From: Myrica gale
Lineage: Eukaryota; Streptophyta; Magnoliopsida; Fagales; Myricaceae
Assembly (NCBI GenBank): GCA_963930655.1
Contig: OZ005611.1
Coordinates: 9,307,501-9,371,500 of the forward strand
Length of the DNA stretch: 64,000 nt
Direction of reading: 5' to 3'
The translations under genes and the position numbers were made by a program. The notes beneath the pieces are model-generated. The model made no database searches. It saw only the letters and a program-made list of their open reading frames with translations, and had not been told where the DNA came from. Shown here one piece after another: positions 36,803-49,583 of this stretch; within the stretch, counting starts at the first letter, position 1; every line of letters begins with the position of its first letter.

Positions 36803-38427
36803 CACAGGCGGAGCCAAGGGGGCAGTGGGGGGGGGGGGGGGGGGGTGGGCCACCGCCCCCCTTGGCTCCCCAAAAAAATTTTTTTTACATGTTATTTTTT
36901 TATTTTTTATTTTTTTGTCAAGACCCCCCTATGGCTTGCCCAGATGGCTCAATCCGCCCCCTTTGACGCCCAATTAGTCCAGCCCAATCTTATTTTTCTG
37001 TTTTTTTTACTTAACTGAGGGTGAAACGTCTTATGTAAGTGACATTTTATGTAATTATTAGGTGAAAGTCTCATGCGACTTTGATCAGAATCTAACTGGT
37101 TTTGTAGATAATGGTATTGTAAACTAACAAGTAAACTCTCATCTGTATTAGCTTTTGTAAAGAGTTCTCTTAACTTTTATTTTAACTTTTTGTTAAAAAG
37201 TATATAAGATAGTACCTTTGTCTTCATTCATATTCTTCTGTAACAAAAAATAAGAATTACCAATGCATCTGAAATTTTCGAGTCCTAAGCACCTAATGGA
37301 AGAAATAATCTGGGAGACTTAATGTTTTCCAAAAAATAATCACTGGTCCAATGGTATTAAAAACAAGTTGTTGTAATTGGTAAGAGACTTCGGATCATGG
37401 AGTCTTATAACATCATCCGCGCACGGACAATTGCTTTCACTTAATAATTACATAAAAGGTCACTTAGATTTTCTAGTTTTGGAATCTAATGATTTCATAG
37501 CAATATAATGGGGCATCAAACATACGAGGTGAACTTAATGGGTTGAAGTCTCTCATTTTGAGGGATCATCCTTCTGCGACCTACATTCATTGTTTTGCTC
37601 ACCAACTCCAGTTGGTTGTTGTGGCTACTGCAAATAATAACATCCAAGTTTGTGAAGCGTCGGTTGCAGGATTTGAGGGAGAAGAAATGAGAGATTTTTT
37701 GGAAGAAGTCAAAACTTTTTGCTTGAATAATTCTATCAGTGTACCCAATATGGAAGACATTATTCCAACTCGTGGTCGGACTCGACGTGGAGGGCAAACA
37801 ATTACTTATTTGCATCGTTTTCGTGTGGAAGTGTTTTGCCAAGTTATTGATTTGATCACCCAAGAGATGGATCATCGTTGCACTGAAGCAAGTACGAAGT
37901 TACTTCTTTGTATAGCATGTCTTGATCCAAGAAACTCGTTTGCAGCGTATGATCATTCTAAGTTACTTCGTCTTGCTGTGAAGATGGTTGAGACGAGGAA
38001 ACATACTCTATATCCATTGGTTTATCAGCTGATTAAATTGACATTGGTCTTACCAGTTACGACTGCAACTGTTGAGAAAGTACTCTCTGCGATGAAGTTT
38101 ATCAAAACTGACTTATGCAATAAGATGAGAGATGAATGGTTGAATAATAGTATGGTGGTATACATCGAAAAGGAGATTTTCGAAACTATCGAGAACGAAG
38201 CTATTTCGCAATGTTTTCAAAAGATGCAAAAGTGTAGGACCCAATTGCCACCTCTTAGTATCAGCAAATAGTACGATACGTGTATTTCAATATATTTAGT
38301 GTTTTTAGTCTTTAATTTTTTATATTTTAACTCTTAAGATATTTTTTTGCATTACATAGTAAATTTTTTTTGTCATTTTTCTTTAGGAATTTGCTCCCCA
38401 TTGATTGTGCTTCTGGCTCCACCACTG
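36803..38427 (+). mobile_element. hAT element (1625 bp) with C-terminal transposase relic
   Basis: Termini CACAGGCGGAGCCAAG and GGCTCCACCACTG, related to the CAGTGGCGG family, with an exact 8-bp target duplication GGTATGAT (36795-36802, 38428-38435). A long G-run with flanking C-run near 36826-36866 marks the left end. It holds only the C-terminal part of the transposase, so it is a deletion derivative. Confidence 0.92.
37513..38271 (+). pseudogene. hAT transposase relic (DUF4371/C-terminal dimerisation part)
   Basis: Open frame reading LRDHPSATYIHCFAHQLQLV, then a deletion joint to GRTRRGGQTITYLHRFRVEV, then the hAT C-terminal dimerisation region around YQLIKLTLVLPVTTATVEKV with KTDLCNKMRDEWLNNSMVVY. 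This is the TTF-type zinc-finger hAT family. The N-terminal finger and part of the catalytic core are missing. It complements the N-terminal relic at 12761. Confidence 0.85.
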
Positions 38428-38469
38428 GGTATGATCAAGAGACTTTGGCAGGGATCGTTTTCAAGTTTT

Positions 38470-38745
38470 TTTTAAGATTTAAATTTATTTATAAAATTAT
38501 CACCGAGCATCTTAAGAATTTAAACACAAACACCATTACATTTAACACGATTTTCAATAATTTTTTACTTTTTATTTAACATAAATTTTCTCTCTATATT
38601 TTTTCACATAACTCTAATATTTTTTATTAAACAATTACATCAAATCATTTCTCTTTCTATTTTACACAAATACCTATAAAACACTATTTAATATAAATAA
38701 TCACAACTTTTCTAAAATTATACATTTTTTCACAAAACGAACATT
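38470..38745. repeat. AT-rich MITE-like repeat, inverted copy at 40740-40945
   Basis: Shares long stretches in opposite orientation with 40740-40945, including CATAACTCTAATATTTTT and AACAATTACATCAAATCATT. No coding and no clear target duplication. Confidence 0.65.
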
Positions 38746-38858
38746 CACCTTTGCTTCCTCAAATGCCACATACGCTAGTTGGGGAATTCTTATACCAATC
38801 GGTTTTCTAAGTTTTTAAGGTCACCATCTGGATTTTGTCAAAAGAAATAATGTATTAA

Positions 38859-39042
38859 GGGTATGTTTGTTTGCCCAAAAATTCGGGCCCCCAAAAATTC
38901 CAACCAAACAAGCATGTTTCAAAATTTTTAACTTTTAGACGTACTTTTCAAACTTTTACAAATCTTAAAAAAAACTTCAACGTTTAAAATATTCTCACAA
39001 TTTTAAAAATATTCCCTAAAATTTCGATAAACAAACCTCCTC
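38859..39042. mobile_element. PIF/Harbinger-like MITE (184 bp)
   Basis: Inverted ends GGGTATGTTTGTTTG and AAACAAACCTCCTC with 3-bp TAA repeats at 38856-38858 and 39043-39045. Same family as the MITE at 18248. Confidence 0.7.
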
Positions 39043-39049
39043 TAAATGT

Positions 39050-40735
39050 CTTCGTTATCCTCTTACTTACTAAAATATTCTCAAGATTAGGAAAGGATTC
39101 TCTTAATCACGATCTTGATTCTCCAGGAAAACGATAAAAGATCGTCCTTGGATACAACAAAACAAGCATTGTTCTTCAAAACGACGACATTTTGTTCTCT
39201 TTGGTTTGGCTTACGCAGAAGCTGAGCAGAAATATCAGCACGACTTCAATCTCAATGGTGCATCTCTCTGGGGATTGGTGAGATGAAGAGTGACATAATT
39301 CGTGGGCTAAGCTAACCCCTAAGGACTAGTTATCATTGTACTGTAGGTGATGCGCATGAAGTATGAAAAGGAAGGACATGCAGGCTGCAGCATCCTTCGT
39401 GATTATCCAGAGCACATTTCCTATGCAATCCAATCCAGAGAAGAAAAAGGGATATTCCCAGAACCTATTTTGATACCTCACGAGCCAAAAGCCATAGGGA
39501 TAGCGTAAAGAAATGAAACTAGACCAATGGAATTTGATTTTTAAATACTGATAAAAAAACAGAGAGGAGATAGATTATTATAATTGAAGAGAAAAATCAA
39601 ACTTATGCAGACCATTAAGTTTGCTTTAGAAGAATTTTACCCTTTAGCATAATAATAAATGCTCTCTCGCTCTCTCTCAAAACTCAAAAGAGTTGAAATT
39701 TGATGAGCAAGATGAAAAGCACAGGGAAAATGATGATGTAGGCTTGCAGGTTTGGGGTGAGGCCGAATAAGTGGAATTCTTGCTTGGACCGAGCAAGAAC
39801 AATAATTATTCCACTCAACAACTCCCAAAAGTAGACAAAGACCCCAAAACCCTAAGTGACAAGAACAGCTTCAGAAAGTTTTGTGAACAAAAAACGAACT
39901 TTTAAAACCCTCTTTCATCTCCACTCTTTCCCACGAAGATTCCCGAAAAACCAGAGTGAAAAGAAAAAATGGGGGGTGGGGGGGGGGGGAAGAAAGAAAC
40001 ATAAGATACCCTCATGGAGGACGAGGGTATCGCATGAGGGCCATGAACATTTAGCTTGTCACCACGTGAAAGATGCTTTTTCAGGGGGAGTGATAACGAT
40101 AGTATGTGTTGTGTCTTTTTCGAAAGCCTTTAAATAAGGGCAATCTTGATTTGTTCCTTGGATTCAATCTCTCACTTTTGTTAACTCTCTTGAAAATGAA
40201 AGGGGAGGGACTCGTTCAGTGAATCTCGTGGGGGAAAAAAAAAATCAATCTAGTAAGAAGACCTCACAAAGTGCAAAAGTAGTCTCTGATAGTGGGGTAA
40301 CCCACTATTACCAAGATTGCATAGTTTGCTTCTTTGGTGTTATAACGTAAGATGCTTGCAAAAGTTGCACCTTTATAGGTATATAAAGGTGCGTAATCTC
40401 TATGGTGATTAACAATAAAATTCTTATTAGATCTTGGCCGTCAAGGACGAAACTAGGAATTAATTGTTAGAAGAGCCAATTACATAAAAAAGATTTTTAG
40501 GGGCCATGACTCCCGATAACATCCCCTTGGCTTCGTCTCCATCGGTCGGACTGGGTCTTCTTGTTAAGCTTGTGATTAGGCAAATAAGTATGACTTTTTA
40601 GGTTTTTTTTTTTTTCAGCCTACTGGGGACTTTTTCATTTGTATCAATTGCAGAAGTATTCTCCGAAATAGGTGAAAGTGTGAAAGCTTAGAGCTAGGTT
40701 ATTATATGGATACCAAGGATATAAGGATATGTTCG
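39050..40735. other. Intergenic, nothing recognised
   Basis: AT-rich with a G-rich tract near 39970-39990 and a 26-bp hairpin GCACCTTTA...TAAAGGTGC at 40367-40392. No supported gene. Confidence 0.45.
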
Positions 40736-40739
40736 GTTT

Positions 40740-40945
40740 GAGTAAAAAATGTAAGATTTATGTTGAATATTATTTTATTAGTGTTTATGTAAAGTGGAGA
40801 GATAAATGATTTGATGTAATTGTTTAATAAAAAAATATTAGAGTTATGTGAATAAGTATAGAGAGATAAAAATTATGTTGAATAAAAAAATAAAAAGTTA
40901 TTTGAGATTGTGTAAAATGTATTGGTGTTTGTGTTTGAATTCTGA
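40740..40945. repeat. AT-rich MITE-like repeat, partner of 38470-38745
   Basis: Inverted relative of the copy at 38470. It sits immediately left of the hAT element that starts at 40959. Confidence 0.65.
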
Positions 40946-41270
40946 ATATGTTCGGTAGTAGGGCTGATCAAATGTAGGCCGGAACCGACTGGGCCGACCC
41001 AAACCGAACGGACCGACTGGGCCGGTCGGTTTTGGGCCACCACCGGTTCGGCTGTCGGCCCAAATATTTGAAGAACCGAGTGGCTCGGTTCGGCCCACGG
41101 TTCTGGGAACTCATAACCGTGGGCCGAACCGACCCGAGGGGTATTTGTGACTTTTGCCTTTTTTTAATAATCTTTAGTGGGGGTAGGACGACGTCGTCTC
41201 CCACCATCTTAGCCTTTTGCCCTTATGTCGTGCGTTTAACGTCATAACCCCCCATCTCTCGTTGCTCTCG

Positions 41271-41590
41271 AGTCCCCGACTCCCCACTCCATTATCTCTC
41301 AAAACCCTAGCCGCCGCCGCCCCCACCGCAGCTCACCACCTCACCCCCCTCAAAACTCTCTTTCTCTCTCACACACACTCCCTCACCTCTCAGCTCCTCC
41401 ACGCCGAGTCACCGATCTCCCCCTCTTTCTCTCTCTCAAGTCCCCGACTCCCCACTCCACTCTCTCTCTCAAAACCCTAGCCGCCGCCCACCGCAGCTCA
41501 CCCCCTCAAAACTCTCCCTTTCTCTCTCACACACACTCCCTCACATCTCAGCTCCTCCACGCCGATCTCCCTCTCTCTCTCTGAAGTCTG
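41271..41590. repeat. 168-bp tandem duplication in the hAT leader
   Basis: AGTCCCCGACTCCCCACTCC recurs at 41271 and 41439, and the whole CT-rich unit (CCCTAGCCGCCGCC, CACACACACTCCCTCAC, CTCCTCCACGCCGA) is repeated. It looks like a duplicated 5' UTR of the transposase gene. A second, roughly 100-bp tandem repeat (GAATTTAG..GTTAGGCCAGTGATTG) follows at about 42050-42230. Confidence 0.75.
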
Positions 41591-42307
41591 AACGCCTAGT
41601 GCCGCAGTTCCCACCGGCCACTGTTGAGGACAGCCCCACCGTCGACTGCCGCTTCCTCCAGTGTTCTGTGCTCGTCCAGCCTCCAGGTATCCCTCTCTCT
41701 CTCAGCTCAGCTTCCATGAATAATGAATCTGTGTTGAAGAATTTTGTGATGAATCTGTGATTGGAATTTTGAGGATTGACGTGTTGTTGGAATTTTGAAT
41801 CTGTGATGATCATTAGGATTGCTTTGTTGTAAATTGACTGCTTTCTTATTTACTAGGAACTTGCTCAGTTTGCTTGGGTGTTGCTGTTGAAGAAAATCAA
41901 ATCAGGTTAGTATTTTGTATTTCTCATTTTACTAAGTTAGTGTTAGTTTATTTTAGAGATTGGAAGTTGGGATTTTGTTGGTTCTGTGGAGATCGGAGGT
42001 CAGGGTTTATTTGATGGTGGATTTGGATGAATGTAGTTTATGTTGTTTGAGATGAATTTAGTGTTAGGCCAGTGATTGATGTGTTGTTTGTTGAATTCGG
42101 ATTGCTATGATTGCTGATTACATGTTGTTGAATCCGATTACATGTTGTTTGAGATGAATTTAGGGTTAGGCCAGTGATTGCTGTGTTGTTTGTTGAATTC
42201 GAATTGCTATGATTGCTGATTACATGATGTTTGTTGATTTGTTGGTTACGGTTTGTGATTTGCCGATTGTTTGTTAATTGGTGGTTTTTATTTTTAATGT
42301 GGTCTAG

Positions 42308-43745
42308 ATGGAAGAGACTCCAACAAGTACCCCTGATAATGAGTCTCCGAAGACTGTCATTGATACTAAAGATGAGTTGGATGTGGTGCATATTGATTTT
42401 GATGACAATAACCCTAGTATTAATACTGCTCATAGTCGACCTTTTGCTAAAAGGAAAGAGTCTAGAGATTTTTCATTAGTATGGGAACATTTTACAAAGG
42501 TTGAGTGTTTGCCTGCTGATTCACCTAAAGCTGCATATAACTATTGTGGGAGACAATATTATTGTCATTCTAAGAAAAATGGAACTTCATCGATGATAAC
42601 CCACTTGGAGAATCAGTGTAAAAAATACCCTTATCGGTTTGGGGTGGCTGATAAGACTCAGCCCACATTGAGCTTTGATAAGAAACCTGAGGGGGGAATA
42701 GTTCTAGTTCTATGATCATGCATAGGTATAATGCTGAGGACCTTCATCAAGCAATTGCTGAGTGTGTTATTGGTAACGAACACCCATTTAGAGTTGTTGA
42801 GGGTCGTTGGTTTAAGAGGCTTTTGAAGAAGTTTGAACCCAGATTGCAAATATCTACTTTCAAGAGATTTGTATTATCCAAGAGAATATTTCTAACTTGT
42901 GTGAAAGTGGTAATCATATTTTGAAAAATATGACAACGAGTATGAAGAGAAAATATGATAAGTATTGGGGATCTCTTCGAAAATGAATATGTTGGTGTTT
43001 GTTACTGTGGTGCTTGATCCAAGGTATAAGCTGACTACTTTAGAGCTTTGGTTCAAGCAAAACTATCCGACTGAAGAGGGGGATGTAATGTTCGCATTTA
43101 TGAAAAATGTGTTTGATCGGTTGTGTGCGGAGTATACTGATAAGTTTGGTACTATTGAACCAACACCTCACGCTTCTCGTCCAACGCATAAGGTTGGGGA
43201 GGGTAATCAAACTCGCCGATTGAAGTTGGCTCCCATCCTTGAAAGGCTTGAAGAGTCTACATCTACGGGTGATGGAAAATCAGAGGTGGAACAATATTTG
43301 ACTGATGGTCGTGAGGCAAGAACTGAGGAATTCAATATTTTATAGTGGTGGAAGTCCAATGCATCTAAGTATCCTATTCTTTCTCGCATGGCACAGGATG
43401 TTATGGCTATCCCAATTTCCACAGTATCTTCTGAGTCCGCTTTTAGCACCGGAGGACGTGTTCTAGACTCTTATCGGAGTTCATTGGTTCCTCGAACAGT
43501 GGAGGCCCTCATATGTACACAAAATTGGATAGGGGAAGACTCTATTGCTGAGTCTAATGTTGATTATGAGTTAGTGAAAAATGTAGAGAAATATGAAGAA
43601 GAAACAGGTATTTTAATTTATGTAGTTAATTATAATTTATTTTAATCACAATTTATATTTATGTATACTTAAATTGCTTTGATTTGCTATTTGTTTTCAA
43701 CAGTGGAGATCTTTGGGCCGTCCGAGAAGCGTGCAGTTGATGATT
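42308..43745 (+). pseudogene. BED-type hAT transposase relic
   Basis: Starts MEETPTSTPDNESPKTVIDT. It has a BED-like finger region (FSLVWEHFTKVE, AAYNYCGRQYYCHSKKNGTS, HLENQCKKYP), then a frame break near 42700. The region after MIMHRYNAEDLHQAIAECV is readable in another frame up to about 42880. The central RNase H-like core is missing. It resumes at 42930 (MKRKYDKYWG) and 42980 (LVFVTVVLDPRYKLTTLELW). A TAG at 43343-43345 precedes the C-terminal dimerisation motif WWKSNASKYPILSRMAQDVM and VSSESAFSTGGRVLD. Not functional. Confidence 0.85.
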
Positions 43746-44139
43746 AAATGTGGAAGTTGGAATATTTGAACCTTGTTCAAGACTTAAATTTTTTTGGGGT
43801 TAATTACAATTTCCCCTCACAAACTTACACCATATTCTCAATATCCCCCCTAAACTACAACTCGTGACAACCCGCCCACATTATTTACGTTTTCTGTTTC
43901 AACCCCGTTTGGGACCCCGATTCGGTGTTAAGTCTCACGTTATCCGTCACACGTGACCATCACGTAACCCTCATATGTTGCGAAAAGACTTTAATGCCCC
44001 AATGGGACTATTCATCGTACTTGACCATAAAAATCCTCATCCCTCTCTCTCTCTCTCCCTCTTTCTCAACCCCCCCGAGATGGCCACAAACCCTTTCTTC
44101 TGAATCCCCGACCCAAACCCATCGGACGTATTGAGAGCT

Positions 44140-44288
44140 ATGGATTCAGATCAGGGGAAGTTATTTATAGGTGGGATTCCGTGGGAGACCACGGAGGAGA
44201 GGCTGAAGGAGTACTTTGAGAATTATGGGGACGTGTTGCAGACTGTGGTGATGATGGACAAGACCACTGGGAGGCCCAGGGTTCCTCT
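44140..44288 (+). pseudogene. Captured first exon of an hnRNP-like RRM protein
   Basis: Reads MDSDQGKLFIGGIPWETTEE then RLKEYFENYGDVLQTVVMMD KTTGRPR. LFIGGI is the RNP2 motif of an RRM. The exon ends at a GT-type donor just before the RNP1 motif (expected RGFGFV), and intron-like sequence follows. Its upstream CT-rich leader (from about 44040) seems to be included. Half an RRM cannot bind RNA normally. Confidence 0.78.
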
Positions 44289-45097
44289 TCTTATTGTCCA
44301 AGTCTTCGAGCTTCTGGGTTTTCTTAATTTCTGAGACCTTGGGTTTTGGGAGCTTTTCTATTCTTGTCGAGAAATTGTGGTTGTTTCTAATTTGTTTCTA
44401 GTTTTGTTAGGGTTTTGATCGAGCCTATAATTTGGGAATTTTGCTACTTTCAGTTGTTCAATATTGTGCTGATGTGAACAAATATGCTGATACTTAGAGG
44501 TTATGCAAAGAGAACGGCAAATACCTATCGCCTGAGGCACACAGGAGTGTTCGCAACCTTTACATTCTGCACATGTATGAATAATTTCTATTTATTGGGT
44601 AGTGATAACTGGGTTGGTGCTTTACGTATGAAACTAGTGCAAGTATATGTACGATGTGAATTAGGTGTTTTGAGTAGTTTGGCATGACTTTATAACTCCC
44701 TAAATTTCTTTGTAATTTCATCTTGGGCATGGTTCAAGTCTCTTCTTGAAATTCACAGGATTGGGAAAGTACTTATCGAAGATTGGAAGCTTGTTAAACC
44801 ATGAAAAATCAAAACAGAGCAACAAATTTTCTCATTTGTGTTCTGTTTTCTACGTCTTTTGTTTTCAAGATTCATGGGGAAGGTCATGCAATCTGTATGA
44901 AAGATTAAAAGAGCAGCAGAGCCTTCCAATATTGGCCATTTGGAAGCTTTAGTTGTTGTTTAGGCAAGTTTACATTTTTCTTGTTGCGTTTTCCTCTTTA
45001 CTTCAGTGCAGAGCTTGTTTCCCAATAGCAGAATTTAATTTCTATGATTATCAATCTCCTTTTTTGATGCTAAAGTGATTACAACTTTGTTTGATGA

Positions 45098-45286
<189 letters not shown>

Positions 45287-46165
45287 TGAAGAAGAAAAAG
45301 TAAAGGAAGAAGGAGAAGAAAACGTAAGGGAAGGGGGCAATCTGGTCATTTCGAGTGGTCTGGGTGTCATGTGCCCTGCACATGTGACGGAAAAGGTGTC
45401 ATTTAACGCTGAATCGGGGTGCACGGCTAAAATGCAACGTGTCAGATAATACGTGGGGCCGGGTTGTAACAATTTTTTGTTCAGGGGGTATTTGAGATTG
45501 ACATACAAGTTCGTGGAGGGTTTTTGTAATTAACCCATTTTTTTTGTTGTTGTAATTTTTTTGGTTGTTAATTGTTAACTTGTAGCTTATTTTTCTCTTT
45601 TTTTTTGGTAGTTGATACTTGTAACTTGTAAGGGCTGGATGTTAAATAGCCCATTTGTTTTTCTTATTTTGTTTTGTAAGTATGTTGCTGTTATTTATTA
45701 GGACTCATGCATGCATAGCTACAAAAACCAAAAGAAGCATAAATTTTGCATTATAGGTCATAAATCGTGTGAAACATTTGAAAAAATGGTAAATTTTGGG
45801 CCACCAAATGGGTTGAACGAATGGTAAATTTGGGCTTACATAGATTAAAATGAATTTGTGCTATTAAATTAGGCTTTTAAAAAAGTGAAGTTTTGGGCCT
45901 AGTATTGGGCCCAACCGACCAAATCGTGCCGACCCCCGAACCTGGTCGGCTCGGCCGGTTCTCCCAACCGGCTGTTCGACCGTCGGTTGGAAAATAATAA
46001 AAACTGAACCAGTCGGTTTGGCCCACGGTTTGGGCGCAAAACCGAACCGACTGGTTGGTATCACCTCTAGCTTTGTGAATGTATTTGAACCTTGAAAAAA
46101 TGTAGGAAACGAACATAACCTTTGATTCTTAAAAAAGTGTCCTCTGGATGCAAGTTTCGACCGTT

Positions 46166-46332
46166 CAGGGCATTTGTTTGCCCGATATTTGGGCATCAAA
46201 ATTTCGACCAAATTAAATACATTCCAAAATTTTCAATATTTACACGCACATTTTAAAATTTTTACAAATATCAATAAATTTTAATATCTAAATATTCTCA
46301 ATCATCCCAAAATTTCAGCTAATAAGTGCCTG
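46166..46332. mobile_element. Harbinger-like MITE, third family member
   Basis: Starts GGGCATTTGTTTGCCCGATA and ends near AATAAGTGCC, with the same internal layout as the MITEs at 18248 and 38859 (CCAAAATTT blocks). The target duplication is not clear. Confidence 0.55.
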
Positions 46333-46339
46333 AACTACA

Positions 46340-49300
46340 AAAATCTCTATTGGTTGGCTTTCAAGCGGTCAAGCCCACCTCTCTTTTTATTTGTCTTCCT
46401 CGATGGTAAATTCCACAACTTTCCCATCTGTTTGCTAACCAAGAAAACAATTTATTTTTTTCCTTCATTTTGACCGTACTTTTATAATCTCTGACCTGGC
46501 TTCAATTCCATTCCATCATTACTTCCATTTGAAGCAGGATTTGGAGAATCTTATGCCCTTTGACCTTGCTGTAGACATGAATTTAAACCCCCACACGACG
46601 CCAGAAGAGTTCAGCTAGCTACCTCCAACGTGTCGTGTCCAATACTCTTCTAAAAGATTGAATGGGCGACTATTCTTGTCCTCTTTTTCCCTTGTCAATA
46701 TTATTTAGGCTACATGTCAGTTTGAAAATAAAATTTTGTAAAATTTGTTAGACGGTTAAAATTTTGAATATAAGAATTAGTGAAAAAATTAATAAAAATT
46801 AAGAGAATTAATGAAAAAATTAATAAAAAATAGAGAGAATTTTTTTAAAAATATAAAGGAAGAGTGCTAACTCACACCTCTTTTAAAAGAGTATTCTTTA
46901 AAGTAGGAGTGCTAACCCTGAAGAACAGAATCTACTCACGAAAGAACAGTTGAAAATCCCTCGAACTCTAGGGGCATAATTGGAAAGGAGTGTATAGATT
47001 CTTCAGGTACAAGCATCCGCCATCCGACAAGACCAATGGGGATGCGGGAAACAGGAGATGGATCACTGGATCTAATCCAAACGCCACGTTTTAGATAGAA
47101 TAAAATATATATATATTCTATCGCTTTAGAATAACTTATTTACGGCTAATAAACAAAGAAATGGAAGAGATGGCAGATTCTTAATTCTATGGAAGAGAAA
47201 TGGAATCAGACGGCTGTAAAAGTTTGTCCTTTTTTGTTTTAACATTAGTTTTTTCTGACAAAAAAAACTAAAAGAGCATCTTCTACTGTCCTCTTATAAT
47301 GCTAACGTAGTTGAAATGTCGGGCAATATCAAAATTGGGACCCACAACTCCCCAAGATTCCTTATCTCTAAGCTGCAACCCAATCGTCGAGGTTGGCAGG
47401 TCCACCCGCTAATTAAGGCCGGTGTCCGTCACGACCCAATCACGTGCCTTGCGGTGTCCCTATCAGAAGAGTTCGGCTTGAAAGGTATCTAAAAGCTCCC
47501 AATACATATCCATGACCATAGTATTATTTAAATCAAGGCTCGCAAAAACAAATAAAATGATGAGACCGTTTGCCCCGTCTCAAATCGGAAGAAAAATATT
47601 TCCCAATCTGTTCTAATTGCTGACATAATCCCACTGATTCAGTTTTCCGAGTCTTCAAAATAAATATTTGTTAATAATTTTTTTAAAAAAACAATCTAAA
47701 TAGTTGATTATGTCGAATCATATTATAATATCTTCTCAGGATAAATTGATATAATTCATATATTATGTTGAATTATAAAAAAAATCTTAATTTAATTTTA
47801 TTAGAGTTAAATACAATGAATATTTTATTTACACTGCTACAACCTTAGGAGCTTTGAACGTGTACAAATTGGCCCTTTTTCCCACCTGGCATAGGGTACT
47901 CAGAGATGCTAGTTCCCTTGTGGACCGTTCAACAAATACGAGCCATTGGAATCAACAAAAGCAACCAAATTTGATAATCCACGAACTAGGCCGAGCCACG
48001 AGTCCTGACCCTCGAGGTTAGAAAAAGCAGTGGCCATTCCGTAAGCAAAGCACCAAGGACATAGAGAAGAATCTCTCTCCCAAATTCCCAATTATCAAAT
48101 AAATGCATGAGTTCTTTATAGTAATAAAAAAGGAGAAATGTCTTCAGATAAGGAAAAGCTTTGTTAAAAGTTATATAATATACACGTGTTGGAATCTCGA
48201 TGAACAAAGTCTGGCCTCAATATTCCGCTTTGGTGGTCTTTCTTGTTCCCATAAAGGAAATGATTCTTGACCCATCATGGTGGAGATGGAAACAGCTGGT
48301 AGATAATTTTAAATAAAATAACTTAATTCCCCTTTTTTTGACTATTCTTTTAACAATAATGTATTTTTATATATCTTTGAATATTGCAAAATTAAAACTT
48401 GACCAATTCAATGGACTGCTTCAAGATAATTTAAACAAAATAAGTATGGTTTGGGTGCATATTGATTTTTTAAAAAGTTGGTTGCCAAGACTCTTGTTGG
48501 TCATTTGGGTTAATGGCTTTTGGACTTTCCCTTTTTTTTCCTTCTTGAAAAGCTTCAAGGGTCCAAAAAAAAGAGCTCAAGTTGCATACTCTTTTCTACC
48601 CAGAACTGAAAGGCACATGCCTAGATAGCTTCACATGCAACCTAGATCTGACAATCCATTATTATTATTTTTTGGGTAAGGGTAATTAGCCAAGGAAAAT
48701 GGGATTTGATAGTACTAATCTCTGATTATCAATTTTTGTGGCTTAATTTATTTTTTATTTAAAAATGGACTAATTTGGTCTGGATGAAACTATTGGTACT
48801 AAGCAATTCATTTTGTCTGCCAAAAAGCAAAAAAAAGGCATGTCTCATCGGTCACTTTTCAGGCATCCATTCTCGTTATTTAGAGATGTATACCATGCTA
48901 ACATTATCAATTGCAATCTAGACCTATTTATTCTAACTTTCTTTCAAGAACATACATGTATGTGTTCCAAGTGCACTAATTGTCAACATAACTTCTGAAA
49001 CTCGATAGGACATAAAGTTTAGGTTTGAGAAAATACCTGAGGATTAGGAAATAAATAGATTTTATATTTCTCTATTTTCTTTTAACTATACGGAGTTGAT
49101 GGAGACACTTTAGAAATAATTTCAAACATAGTGCTAGAGTTTAATAAATGTGTATTGTTTAGAACTTTGATTTGGAAGGGTATTTTAGTCATATATGGGA
49201 AAAAAAAAAGCGATAAGGCCCAGTTGGACCGGCTTGGATGTTGAGTTAACTCGGACAGGCCGAGCCTCTATGTGCTGAGGATAGAATATGCGACGACGTG

Positions 49301-49560
49301 AAAGTGACTTTTTTTTGTAACACCGTCGAAACTCCGCGATGCTTTGTTCCATAACAAAAAGAATCTTCGCGTAAAAATTCCAATTTCGGGTTTTTTCTCT
49401 TTTCCATTGCCCACTTTTTTCTGTCCCCAAACACCTCTTTCTGCAATAAATACACAGGCATATACACGCGCATACATATCTATATACGCAGATCCTCGGT
49501 CTTCCTCTATATTTGCTCTCGGGTTTGATAAGATTGCAGGGAGAGAGAGAGGGAATCAGA
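46340..49560. other. Intergenic, upstream of the HHO gene
   Basis: AT-rich, with no supported exon or bounded transposon. The last part (about 49300-49583) should hold the HHO promoter and leader. Confidence 0.45.
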
Positions 49561-49583
49561 GTAATAGAGACAAAAGATCGAAA

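Noticed and set aside
40367-40392. 26-bp perfect-looking hairpin
   Set aside because: Too short and isolated to support a terminator or RNA gene.
41217-41480. Ser/Pro/Leu-rich open frame
   Set aside because: Translation of a CT-rich duplicated leader, not a protein family.
42038-42433. Asn-rich minus-strand open frame
   Set aside because: Antisense of the tandem repeat and transposase start of the hAT element; low complexity.
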